A stretch of DNA of 14,778 bases from Russula earlei (Eukaryota > Basidiomycota > Agaricomycetes > Russulales > Russulaceae): contig JAGFNK010001112.1 in the NCBI GenBank assembly GCA_025769875.1, forward strand, positions 1-14,778, written 5' to 3'. Shown here piece after piece: positions 7,719 through 14,778 of this stretch. Positions within the stretch are counted from its first letter, which is position 1. Each line of letters opens with the position of its first letter. Position numbers and translations under genes: made by a program. The notes below the pieces were generated by a model, which saw only the letters and a program-made list of their open reading frames with translations, was not told where the DNA came from and did no database searches.

Positions 7719-8135
7719 TGTTCCATCAGTTCTTCCAACAAGTCCTCCTTCTGTTTGGTGGACATCTTCTTTATGGACGCCGAGGAGGAGCTCTTGTTAT
7801 AGGTAGGAGGAGGAGATGTAGATCGCCCAGAGACAGTGCTTTCATTTCCACTATCCCCTGAGTCATCCTCCTTCTCTGTTTCCAGAGCTCGAGCCTTTCC
7901 CTTTGTCCCTTGGGTTACTTGATTTCTTCTTGACTCTGTCCTTGTCAGGACAGTTCCGACTGATATGTCCTGCTTTCTTGCAGATGAAGCATTTCCCTTC
8001 TGCTAGCAGTTTCTTCTTTTCCTCTGTCAGAGGAGGACGTCGCTTGGTCCTTGCTGCATCAGTGGATACTGAGTCCACTTCCATTGCATTCGGATCTCTT
8101 TGGTTTCGCCTTTTCCCAACCTGTAGGGATTTCAT
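7709..8135 (-). pseudogene. Gag nucleocapsid region with CCHC zinc knuckle
   Basis: Frame 7863-8135 encodes a basic segment with CFICKKAGHISRNC, a perfect C-x2-C-x4-H-x4-C zinc knuckle, flanked by KRRNQRDP and DKDRVKKKSSN. It packages element RNA. Its ATG overlaps the capsid stop as ATGA (8132-8135). From about 7870 the sense reading returns to the capsid frame, giving an acidic Ser-rich linker (EDDSGDSGNEST) and a helix-like end (STKQKEDLLEELMEQGF) before the TAG at 7709. So the knuckle is in the pol frame while sequence on both sides is in the gag frame: two compensating indels are the simplest reading. Confidence 0.75.
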
Positions 8136-9265
8136 GCATTTTCCCTGGTGGTCAACGATCCACCTCCAGATCCAATATTGGCTTTCATGAGCTGGTCTCT
8201 GGCCTGTTCTTCCCTAGCAGCATTGATCCATGCTCGTAGATCATTGATGGCAGGTATATCTCTGACTGGTCGATTGTAGATTCGTCGCACCAGCCAGGTG
8301 ATTAGTCCAGCCTTGTAGGCTTCTACTGCTCCTGGTGAATTCTGGTCCCATCCTGCTTTACTGAGCAGAACAAGGAACTTGCTGGTATAGTCATCCAGCG
8401 ATGCTGCTTTAGACATGGACAATTGTTGTAGCTCCATGAAAGCGTCTTCAGGCTCTGTGGTGTCTTTGAATTCTCTGAAGAAGTCATCCACAAATTCGGT
8501 CCAAAAGAGCATGTCAGTTGGATCTAGCTGCACTGGTGCATAAGGAGACGGTGGGTCCCCATTTCTTTTTGCTTCTACCAGGTTCGTTTGATTGACCACC
8601 CATTCATGTACTTTCTCTCCTTTGATGTAGGTGAGAGCTAGGGCTACTCGCTTCATTGGAATAGTCATGGTCGGGTTGTCGCTGTTGAGCAGATTCCATA
8701 GATTGAAATCCTGGACAAAGTACTTCGTCTTTTTCCTGTCTCCTTTGAAGACTTCAGGAGGGTCTCCTTTTAGAGATCTGTTGCCCCCATGGGGGCCTGG
8801 TGCCGGCTGAGGTGCCAGATTCGCCCCTGGTCCTACAGGAGGTGCTGCTGGTGGTCCCCCTGCTGGAGGGCCTCCTCCAGGTGGGCCTCCTCCTGGTACT
8901 GGTGGACCTCCGGGTCCGAAGGGGACTCCTCCACCTCCAGGTGGTCCTCCTGCTCCAGGTGGACCACCTCCAGGGTTTACTACAATGGTGGGCCCTGCTC
9001 TTCCACCTGCTGTCTGGGTGGCAATGGTGGCTGTCTGCGTAGCTGCAATGGTAGCCATTTCGACTGACTCTTCTGGCTCTTCAACGATTGTTGGTTCAAT
9101 GGGCGAGACGTGTACTGTCTGCTCTAGTCTTTCAGCTAGCTCCAATACTTCTGGTGCTTCTGCTTTCTGATCTGTAGTCGGAGGGTCCGACTGTTCTGTT
9201 TCTCCACTTGATGACTTTGTATCAATGGAACTGGGTCGTCTACTACTGGGCTTCTGGGTTCCCAA
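8132..9265 (-). CDS. Gag, Pro/Gly-rich linker and capsid-like (Retrotrans_gag) domain
   Basis: The 377-codon frame opens with a Ser/Thr/Glu-rich segment (1-90), then a Gly/Pro-dominated low-complexity stretch (about 100-160, GGPPGGG-type), then a capsid-like domain (about 165-370): FKGDRKKTKYFVQDFNLW, MTIPMKRVALALTYIKG, then WTEFVDDFFREFKD, FMELQQLSM and YTSKFLVLLSKAGWD, which match the helical Gag core seen in fungal Ty3/gypsy elements. This protein builds the particle. The ATG at 9265 is probably not the original start, because in-frame similarity seems to pass to an upstream frame near 9200. The Gly/Pro tract may be a spacer or an expansion of a short repeat. The gene is followed by the zinc knuckle in a different frame. 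Confidence 0.75.
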   Translation of the reverse strand: MGTQKPSSRRPSSIDTKSSSGETEQSDPPTTDQKAEAPEVLELAERLEQTVHVSPIEPTIVEEPEESVEMATIAATQTATIATQTAGGRAGPTIVVNPGGGPPGAGGPPGGGGVPFGPGGPPVPGGGPPGGGPPAGGPPAAPPVGPGANLAPQPAPGPHGGNRSLKGDPPEVFKGDRKKTKYFVQDFNLWNLLNSDNPTMTIPMKRVALALTYIKGEKVHEWVVNQTNLVEAKRNGDPPSPYAPVQLDPTDMLFWTEFVDDFFREFKDTTEPEDAFMELQQLSMSKAASLDDYTSKFLVLLSKAGWDQNSPGAVEAYKAGLITWLVRRIYNRPVRDIPAINDLRAWINAAREEQARDQLMKANIGSGGGSLTTRENA

Positions 9266-9885
9266 TGAGTAGTATAAGGATCTGTCTTGGTTCCTAAACC
9301 TAGGACCTTATATTCGTCGATGTCTTCATCCTCTCCTGCGTAGGGACGTCCTTTGTGGTAATCAATAAAGTACCACTGATCGTTGATGTATTCACAAGGA
9401 AGGTAGCTTCCTTTGTATCGGACCTCGTATCTGTTAGGTCCTTCCTGGTCTGCCCAACACCAGATGGCAGTTCCTTTGATTCCTGAGGGTAGATCGTCCC
9501 TCTCTCTAGCTTTGAACCAACCAAATTTGGTTCCTTGCTTTGATTTCTGGTTGAACTTTACGCGTATGCTATGTTCTCCTTCGATTTCCAGTTTGTCCAC
9601 TCGCCACTGCCTTTCCTAGGGAGTCGGGACTTGTCTGCCCTCTTACCACTGTCTATGCCAATGACAGTAGGGGTCTTTACAGAAGTATGCATGTGTCCAA
9701 CCATGCTGCTCATCGAGAGTCACGTAGTACACCTTCTTCTTGTCGTGGAGAGGTCTGTATAGATTCTCCCCCTTGACTACTTCAGCGTAGGTTGCTGACC
9801 GTATGATGACTAGATCCTGGTCTTTAGGCTTCCTGCCTTTTCCTGGTTCGCTTTCACAGCGATGTCTGTGATAGAAGCTCGACTT
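9136..9885 (-). pseudogene. Unknown domain N-terminal to Gag, truncated by the junction
   Basis: A minus-strand frame is open from the junction at 9885 to 9136 apart from TAA (9643-9645) and TAG (9616-9618). The peptide is rich in Trp, Tyr, His and charged residues, with two related-looking blocks: KKVYYVTLDEQHGWTHAYFC / DPYCHWHRQW, and GTAIWCWADQEGPNRYEV / YINDQWYFIDYHKGRPY. It precedes the Ser/Glu-rich start of Gag and a frameshift near 9200 links the two. I do not recognise the fold; Ty3/gypsy Gag proteins normally begin close to the capsid domain. It may be an extra Gag domain or a separate upstream ORF. The true start is lost beyond 9885. Confidence 0.5.
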
Positions 9886-9909
9886 ATGTTAAGGCTCCAA
9901 AGTGCCTTA
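9886..9909. repeat. Direct repeat, copy 2 (24 of 25 bp)
   Basis: Identical to 1832-1855. Its last two bases (TA, 9908-9909) double as the left TA flank of the inverted-repeat element. Joining 9909 to 13162 adds the missing final A and rebuilds the full 25-bp palindrome-containing repeat, directly followed by the second retrotransposon. Confidence 0.9.
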
Positions 9910-10258
9910 TTGCCGTTTTCAGCGCACTTGGCGGAGTTTGAATTCCACCCAAATCGGCGCAGAAAACCCTCTCAAACGTGCGGGGTGAATATCTCCCTCA
10001 AAACACCTTCAATTCACATAAAACTTATTGTCCCTGAATCGCCTGAATGAGGGCTAGGCAGCCCCATTGTTTTCATGAGATTTGAGTGAGAATTGGTGGA
10101 GCTGGTCTCAAGCCACCTCCACATATGTATTAGATGAATTACAACTCAAAATCACGGTCTATATCTATTATTTTTCCCTCATGCTGTACCCATGGGCTGT
10201 CTTGAGGCAGCCCCATAGTGTTTTTGACTCAAGCATTGTGGTGTGCAACGTCGTTTCC
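9910..10258 (+). repeat. Left terminal inverted repeat
   Basis: It pairs with 12812-13159 at about 95% identity (roughly 18 differences by eye, nearly all transitions, plus one 1-nt gap). Several differences are CpG on this arm and CpA or TpG on the other, for example ACGTCG versus ACATTA near the inner end. Small hairpins lie inside both arms (GGGCTG-8 nt-CAGCCC). Confidence 0.88.
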
Positions 10259-10692
10259 CTCATATCGTGTGACAGTAGCACGGTCGTGTGCCGGGAAGGA
10301 GCCCCCCCAGGAAGTGCACACCTGAGCCCATGGGGCGGTGAAGTGTGTCCAAGAATGCAGAATGACTTCATAAGACTGAAGCTCCAAAGAGGAGGAGCAC
10401 CTAGCGGGAACGCGAGAACGCGTTTGTTCATTCGACTGCACTGAGGTTCACACAGATGATAAGGGAACAACAGGGCAACTTTATTCAACATGGTAGCAGA
10501 TACAGGTTAGAACTAAGGCTAAGGGACAGGAAAAGCACAAAAGACAGTCATATGAAAGGAAATCTAGACGTGAGAAGGGGACCGAAGCTGGACGACGCGA
10601 GGTATTGAGTCGTGGTCTCCAGCGGCTGTGGTAATGGCGTGTGGCGATTTGTGAAGGATGGCCGAGGCCAGGTGTGGTGACGAGGGGTGTGG
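10259..10692. other. Unassigned interior of the inverted-repeat element
   Basis: No convincing gene is visible here. On the minus strand AATAAA occurs at 10480-10485 and could serve as a polyadenylation signal for the minus-strand frame that starts at 11550. The open frames in this stretch look like shadows. Confidence 0.3.
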
Positions 10693-11550
10693 TCAAGTCG
10701 CGACGCGAGGAGGGGGAGACGATGCAAAGGAGAGGCTGGAGGGGGGATAGGGAGAGTGCTGGTGGGTGGTCGCTTGGGCGCTGATGGCGCTGCCGAACGC
10801 GATTGCGGGTGGGACGATTGGAGAACTTGGATGGCAGATGCGAGGGAGAGGAGCGAGGGGGCGTGGAAGTAGAAAGGGAGAGGGAAGACGGCGGCAGGCT
10901 GGGAAATGGACGCATAGGCGGTGTGCAGATCTCTGACTAACAAAATGAGAGTCTAGTAAAAAAGGGGAGAAAAGCATACCGAAATGTACAGTAGCAACAC
11001 CGTCCGATGGCAATGAAGACGGCGGCGTGGTACGGGGCTCTTTGGCTGTGCGTTGGGACTCGTCAGTGCATGGTGAAGGCGGGGGCGTTGAGGGCGAGGG
11101 CGTGCGGCGGTTGATGGGGGTGAGGGTGGCGTGCTGGCGGCGACGATGATGATGATGTGAGGACGAAGAGGATATGGCATGAAAGGAATACGCACATATG
11201 TACTCTTGTAAGCGATTCGTGGCCAGCCATATAGCTGTGTGGGTGAGTCGACATCGAGGCCGTGCGCCTTTGCGACAATTTTGCATGTCTTGTGGTCCGT
11301 GCGTTTGTGCTGTAGTGAGTTCCCAGGCTTCTGCATTTACATAGGCATAGGACTCTTCCTCCCCATCCTCATCAATAGCAGGAAGGGATGTCTTGGAAGC
11401 CTGAGCTCGTGGTTGTGATCGCTTCAGTCGAGTGGGAGTGCCTGAGCTGTCACTTTCATTTCCACCAGTTTTTTTTCGGGCAGCCTTCCTTTGGCCAGTA
11501 GTACATGTCGGTGCAGGCTGGCGTTTTGAAGCACGTTGCTTCGAGCCCAT
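10693..11550 (-). CDS. Hypothetical basic protein, unrecognised cargo
   Basis: The frame starts with an ATG preceded by a CT- and C-rich leader (CCCTCCATTTCAACCCCC), a context usual for fungal gene starts. Residues 1-125 look like real protein: a basic, nuclear-signal-like start (SKQRASKRQ, QRKAARKK), a Ser-rich stretch, then acidic DEDGEEESYAYVNAEAWEL. From about residue 130 the composition turns to Ser/His/Pro/Thr/Arg repeats, probably read-through of a C-rich intron or non-coding strand; a GTACAT donor-like site lies near 11196-11201. No transposase motif is present. I do not recognise the family. A fungal cargo gene or part of a transposon-associated protein are both possible. Confidence 0.35.
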   Translation of the reverse strand: MGSKQRASKRQPAPTCTTGQRKAARKKTGGNESDSSGTPTRLKRSQPRAQASKTSLPAIDEDGEEESYAYVNAEAWELTTAQTHGPQDMQNCRKGARPRCRLTHTAIWLATNRLQEYICAYSFHAISSSSSHHHHRRRQHATLTPINRRTPSPSTPPPSPCTDESQRTAKEPRTTPPSSLPSDGVATVHFGMLFSPFLLDSHFVSQRSAHRLCVHFPACRRLPSPFLLPRPLAPLPRICHPSSPIVPPAIAFGSAISAQATTHQHSPYPPSSLSFASSPPPRVAT

Positions 11551-11589
11551 GAGGGTTTAGGGGGTTGAAATGGAGGGGTAGAGCAAGGT

Positions 11590-12480
11590 ATGGTGAGCAG
11601 CTCTGGGAAGGGAAGAACGCCCTGTCGTCGTCCTGGAGTAGGAGTTTGGACAGGTGGATGGTTGATGAATAAGCCACACGACTCTTTACGCACTGTCTCG
11701 TCCGTCGCCTCGTCCGTCGCCACAGTAGCCTCAGTCGTGCCAGCCGCCGACTTCACATCAATCTCCGTCTTAGCCTCGCCCATACTCGTCAGTTCAGCCC
11801 AGTCCGTCATAGCACCAGCATCGCCAGCTGCCGCTGTCTCCACCCTGCCCTCAGTCTCAGCCTTCTCAGTCTCAGCCACCGCCACCGCGCCCCTAGTTTT
11901 GCCAGCCGTCTCCGTCGCCCCACCTTCAGATCAGTCAACCGCCGCCACCGCGCTCTTAGCCTTGCCAGCCGCCTTAGTCTCGTCAGCCGCCGCCGTAGCC
12001 TCAGCCTCAGCCACCGACGTCTTAGCGCCACACGCCTCCGCCTCCACCACCGTCTCACAAGCCACCGCCGCCACGCTCTTGTCAGCCACAGCCGCTGTCG
12101 CCCCTGTGTTGCCCTCAGTCGTCGCCTCCGCCCCGTCCGCCTCCACCGTCGCACCAGCTCAGTCCGCCGCCACCTTCTCAGTCTCAGCCTCAGTCTTCTC
12201 AGTCACAGCCGCCGCTTTAGTAGTTTCGCGTGACACCAGCACTGCCGCACCGTCGCAACCCCTCGCCACCAGCACCACCCCAGAAGACCCAGAAGGCCTC
12301 GGCCACGAACTTAGCCATGACACGCCACAACAGGAGCAGAAGCCGCTGCCACGCCGCCGCCGCCGCAGGAGAAGCAGTCGCCGACGCGAACAGCACACCG
12401 CACGCTGCCTCCCACATTGCCTCCCCATCCATTCGCGCGCTCTCGCCCACGTCTGCTGCCGACACCTGCAGTGGAGATGA
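11590..12480 (+). CDS. Ala/Ser/Val-rich low-complexity frame, coding strand uncertain
   Basis: The plus strand is open for 296 codons, dominated by Ala, Ser, Val and Thr, ending in an Arg-rich stretch. The minus strand over 11424-12234 is also nearly open: an Ala/Glu/Thr-rich frame interrupted by two TGA codons only (12159-12161 and 11931-11933), each after GAC, while a third related spot reads GACTGG (Asp-Trp) near 11797-11802. Both strands share the same wobble position, so codon pattern cannot decide. The tract is an imperfect GCC/TCAGTC-type repeat with high CpG. A repeat-derived, non-coding origin is equally possible. Confidence 0.25.
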   Translation: MVSSSGKGRTPCRRPGVGVWTGGWLMNKPHDSLRTVSSVASSVATVASVVPAADFTSISVLASPILVSSAQSVIAPASPAAAVSTLPSVSAFSVSATATAPLVLPAVSVAPPSDQSTAATALLALPAALVSSAAAVASASATDVLAPHASASTTVSQATAATLLSATAAVAPVLPSVVASAPSASTVAPAQSAATFSVSASVFSVTAAALVVSRDTSTAAPSQPLATSTTPEDPEGLGHELSHDTPQQEQKPLPRRRRRRRSSRRREQHTARCLPHCLPIHSRALAHVCCRHLQWR

Positions 12481-12652
12481 CCCCGCCACCGCCGCCGCAA
12501 GACGACAGATCCCACCCCCGCGCAAGCCGCCCCACACATCCTCTTTCTCGAATCCTCGCCACCTACGTCTCTATCTACGAACTCACGCTCACCGCCTACG
12601 CCTTCGCTCCTCGTCCATGCCTGCTGCCACCACCTGCAATGGAGATGACTCC
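12453..12652. repeat. Pair of ~32-bp imperfect direct repeats, 168 bp apart
   Basis: CTGCTGCC.ACACCTGCAGTGG-type sequence at 12453-12484 recurs at 12621-12652 with about 28 of 32 bases matching. Flanking bases are loosely similar, suggesting a decayed tandem duplication of about 168 bp. On the minus strand both copies encode a GVIS.AG.GSR-like peptide. Confidence 0.5.
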
Positions 12653-12654
12653 TG

Positions 12655-12663
12655 TATATAAAA
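12655..12663 (+). promoter_or_regulatory. Possible TATA box
   Basis: TATATAAAA stands out in GC-rich surroundings, about 150 bp before the right inverted arm. No plus-strand gene start is visible downstream inside the element, so its role is doubtful. Confidence 0.2.
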
Positions 12664-12811
12664 ACACCCTAGCTACTCTGTAGTAGAAAGAGTTCAGAAT
12701 AGGACCCCTCTTTGCAACCCACTCCTCTCTGTCTGTGAAAAACAAGAAGGAATGGTCAGAATCGAGAGGTGAGAGGGGTGATGAGTGGCTGGCCATGACT
12801 CCAATTGCACT

Positions 12812-13159
12812 GGAAATAATGTTGCACACCACAACACTTGAGTCAAAAACACTATGGGGCTGCCTCAAGACAGCCCATGGGTACAACATGAGGGAAAAAT
12901 AATAGATATAGACCATGATTTTGAGTTGTAATTCATCTAATACACATGTGGAGGTGGCTTGAGTCCAGCTCCACCAATTCTCACTCAAATCTCATGAAAA
13001 CAATGGGGCTGCCTAGCCCTCATTCAGGCGATTTAGGGACAATAAATTTCATATGAATTGAAGCTGTTTTGAGGGAGATATTCATCCCGCATGTTTGAGG
13101 GGGTTTCTGCGCCGATTTGGGTGGAATTCAAGCTCCGCCAAGTGTGCTGAAAACGGCAA
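12812..13159 (-). repeat. Right terminal inverted repeat
   Basis: Reverse complement of the left arm at about 95% identity. This arm shows more TpG/CpA at sites that are CpG in the left arm, so the two arms have decayed differently since they were identical. Confidence 0.88.
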
Positions 13160-13962
13160 TAATTGGACCCCCTTCTGCACTGAGAAGGGACACGGTCCAA
13201 ATCAGTACGATACAAGGAGAAATCAATTACCCCAAAGTTTTTACCAAGAATATTCACTCCCCATCCATTGCCTTAAAAGTTACTCTTGTGGGGAAGACAA
13301 GTGGCAAAGAAACCGGTGCAAGAGCCCTGCTTGACAGTGGAGCAGAAGGAATGATAATCCATGAACAATTCGCACAAAGACACCACCTGCACCTCCGAAC
13401 TATGACCAAACCCTTGCCAGCACAAAATGTAGATGGAACACAAAATGCCAATGGACTAATATGCTTTAGCACCATCCAAAGACTTTGTATACAAGTGCAC
13501 ACAGGCACCACTCATGACGAACAAGCAGAATTCCTTGTCACTAACATTGGAGACCACAACATTATCTTAGGAACAGATTGGCTACGACACCACAACCCAG
13601 ATATCAATTGGGCAAATGATACAATCACACTGAGGAACTGCCCCCAAACCTGCCTTACCACACATCCAAGCATAACCATTGCATCTGCATCTGGAACGCA
13701 GAATTACCAAATACAAGCGCTTACTTTTCCGGAAGAAGAAGAACCTGAGTTCACAAACATTGCTGCACTAATCTTCCCAGATACCAAAGGACTATTGAAC
13801 CCATGTGTTGACGAACAAATCCACAATGCATTTAGCCCAATAACAGTCAACATAAGAGCCAAATCAACCACAGCTACCAAGCTAGCTCATGCAGAGACAC
13901 CCCCCCAAGACATTGGACGAACTTATCCCTGTCCAATTCTTAAAACAGAAAAAGGTTTTTGA
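13160..13962 (+). pseudogene. Gag-Pol protease region of the second retrotransposon
   Basis: The frame is open through the inverted-repeat junction to a TGA at 13960-13962. The aspartic-protease signature is ARALLDSGAEGMIIHEQFA at about 13319-13375, followed by NIGDHNIILGTDWLRHHNP at about 13543-13599, the conserved ILG.DWL segment that closes the fold. The ~100 residues after that are a linker to RT. The open frame starts at 13117 inside the inverted arm, but the true sequence enters at 13162 from the codon split by the TA insertion (9907-9909). The ATG at 9886, now separated by 3.25 kb, was in the same frame. Confidence 0.82.
13163..13200 (+). other. Long stem-loop at the protease leader
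   Basis: TTGGACC-CCCTTCT-6 nt-AGAAGGG-ACAC-GGTCCAA forms two 7-bp stems separated by a 4-nt bulge on one side. Before the TA insertion it directly followed the TTAAGGC palindrome, so two dyads stood in tandem. Confidence 0.6.
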
Positions 13963-14778
13963 CGAACAAGCTTCCTAACGCCTTCCTGCTCACCAACCAT
14001 GGGACCATGCAATCAATCTGAAACCAGGGATCACCTGACATGATTCTGGTATCTATCGACTTACTCCAAAAGAACTACAAGCCTTAAAGGAATACCTAGA
14101 TGAACACTTAAAAAGAGGCACTATCCAACCATCAAAAGCAGCTATTGCCAGTCCATTCTTCTTTGTAGAAAAGAAAGGAGGAAGTCTACGACCAGTACAA
14201 GACTATCGGGCCCTGAATACAGCAACTGTCAAAGATGCATATCCACTACCGTTGATTCCTGAATTAATCGACAAACTCCAAGGAGCCCAATACTTTACCA
14301 AGTTTGATGTACAATGGGGATACAACAATATCTGCCTAAGAGAGGGCAACAAAACACCTTGCAGCATTCAAGACACCATTAGGACTCTTTGAACCAGTGA
14401 TAATGACATTTGGTCTCTGTAACGCCCCAGCCACTTTCCAACGCTTTATGAACACCATCCTAGCAAAATACATTGCCACTGAACGAGTGGTCATTTATCT
14501 AGATGATATACTAATCATGGCGCAAACCTTGAACGAACTGGATGACTGGACACACAAGGTCCTAAGGACACTCCAAGACCACGACTTATACTTGAAACCA
14601 GAGAAATGTGCTTTTTGACAAACCTCTATTAGTTACCTAGGCATCAATATCTCCCAAGGATGAATATCCATGGACCAAGACAAGTTAATAGGCATTACAA
14701 AGTGCCTACTCCGACTAATATTACGGAAGTACAAGCATTTCTAGGATTTTGGCAACTTCTATCGACAATTTATCCACC
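13963..14778 (+). pseudogene. Reverse transcriptase of the second retrotransposon, partial
   Basis: The ancestral product is readable across several frames. It starts near 13947 (KKVFDEQAS, TAA, RLPAHQPWDHAINLKPGIT, TGA), continues as GIYRLTPKELQALKEYLDEHL (14050-14113), IASPFFFVEKKGG, RPVQDYRALNT, then FTKFDVQWGYNNI with the first catalytic Asp. A frameshift near 14350 leads to AFKTPLGLFEPVIMTFGLCN and YLDD at about 14498-14509 (ERVVIYLDDILIM), then LYLKPEKCAF, TGA, and SYLGINISQG, TGA. A further shift lies near 14690-14750. The stops are each one C-to-T change from Gln or Arg codons. The motif order identifies Ty3/gypsy RT with confidence. Confidence 0.88.

Larger units (their letters stand above)
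1857..9885 (-). mobile_element. 5'-truncated Ty3/gypsy chromovirus, defective, on minus strand
   Basis: Reading on the minus strand, the segment holds Gag, protease, reverse transcriptase, RNase H, integrase, chromodomain, polypurine tract and LTR, in the order protease-RT-RNase H-integrase diagnostic of Ty3/gypsy. The chromodomain after integrase places it with the chromoviruses. The 5' LTR and primer-binding site are absent: coding sequence runs straight into the 24-bp repeat at 9886. There are at least seven reading-frame breaks (around 9200, 8135, 7870, 7450, 7328, 6330, 5500 and 5260) plus several stops, so this copy cannot make full proteins. The left limit is drawn at the repeat and includes 87 bp outside the LTR, because the composition changes at 1857 and not at the LTR edge. 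Confidence 0.85.
9910..13159. mobile_element. 3,250-bp element with long terminal inverted repeats and TA target duplication
   Basis: The ends are TTGCCGTTTTCAGC at 9910 and its complement GCTGAAAACGGCAA ending at 13159. The inverted arms run about 350 bp and are flanked by TA on each side (9908-9909 and 13160-13161). A TA duplication is the hallmark of the Tc1/mariner superfamily, but I see no transposase or DDE/D motif in the 2.55-kb interior, so the element is non-autonomous or of another TA-targeting type. The interior holds unrecognised, C-rich and Ala/Ser-rich open frames. Excision restores an open frame into the downstream protease, which strongly supports the exact borders. Confidence 0.78.
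13160..14778 (+). mobile_element. Second Ty3/gypsy retrotransposon, plus strand, decayed and cut by the window end
   Basis: Protease is followed by reverse transcriptase in plus orientation. The proteins differ clearly from the minus-strand chromovirus, so this is another family. Its LTR and gag are not in the window: upstream is the inverted-repeat element and, beyond it, the 24-bp repeat at 9886. RNase H and integrase should follow beyond 14778. Multiple stops and frameshifts show it is dead. Confidence 0.82.

Noticed and set aside
8125..8140. GGGAAAA near the capsid stop as a second slippery heptamer.
   Set aside because: Its phase does not match the capsid frame as X XXY YYZ.
8789..9067. 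Plus-strand open frames across the Gly/Pro-rich part of Gag.
   Set aside because: They are antisense shadows of a low-complexity Gly/Pro coding tract; the minus-strand frame fits the element.
9615..9645. A GTAAGAG...CTAG segment covering both stops in the pre-Gag domain, possibly a tiny intron.
   Set aside because: It is 31 bp, below known fungal intron sizes, has no branch-point motif, and removal would shift the frame.
10250..10500. Search for a 5' LTR of the minus-strand element near or beyond 9885.
   Set aside because: No match to the LTR ends, TATA region or GAAGC hairpins between 9600 and 10500.
12596..12988. Minus-strand 130-codon frame across the right inverted arm.
   Set aside because: It mostly reads the inverted repeat; the same peptide appears on the plus strand of the left arm (10082 onwards), so it is repeat-derived.
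13163..13200. tRNA-like look: GGTCCAAATC resembles a T-arm and the stem an anticodon arm.
   Set aside because: No D-arm or acceptor stem pairs, and the sequence lies inside an open protease frame.

Overview
The window looks like a repeat-rich, heterochromatic stretch of a filamentous fungal genome, most likely a mushroom-forming basidiomycete (Agaricomycete). The evidence is a host-type ANTH exon pair with a short fungal intron (GTATGT donor, CTAAC branch point, CAG acceptor), two Ty3/gypsy retrotransposons (one a chromodomain chromovirus), and strong CpG-to-TpG/CpA decay. The organism assignment is inference. I see no intact, confidently functional host gene, no rRNA or tRNA, and no CRISPR array.

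Layout. (1) 1-1856 is an extremely CpG-poor block: I count 6 CpG by eye. It carries decayed gene pieces: an unrecognised minus-strand reading frame (195-851), a plus-strand ANTH-domain fragment with its intron (1120-1437), and a TBC/RabGAP exon fragment (1563-1838). The block ends exactly at a 25-bp repeat (1832-1856) containing the palindrome TTAAGGC-N8-GCCTTAA. (2) 1857-9885 is a minus-strand, 5'-truncated chromovirus-type retrotransposon. From its 5' side (high coordinates) it reads: unknown N-terminal Gag domain, Gag capsid and zinc knuckle, a canonical-looking -1 frameshift signal, protease, reverse transcriptase, RNase H, integrase with chromodomain, an unusual extension of about 580 codons with a coiled coil and a second zinc-knuckle-like motif, a polypurine tract, and one 477-bp LTR (1944-2420). 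The 5' LTR is missing. Several frameshifts and stops make this copy defective. (3) 9886-9909 repeats the first 24 bp of the 1832 repeat. (4) 9910-13159 is a 3,250-bp element with about 350-bp terminal inverted repeats, about 95% identical, flanked by TA on both sides. It carries non-transposase cargo. (5) 13160 to the window end is a second, plus-strand, decayed Ty3/gypsy element (protease, then reverse transcriptase), cut off by the window.

How the parts relate. Removing the inverted-repeat element plus one TA rejoins 9886-9909 to 13162 in one open frame leading into the second retrotransposon's protease and also rebuilds the 25-bp repeat. So the inverted-repeat element inserted at a TA in pre-existing sequence. 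The 8-kb retrotransposon segment lies between two copies of that repeat, far longer than an LTR-element target duplication. The window is thus a nested record of insertions, decayed by C-to-T mutation at CpG.
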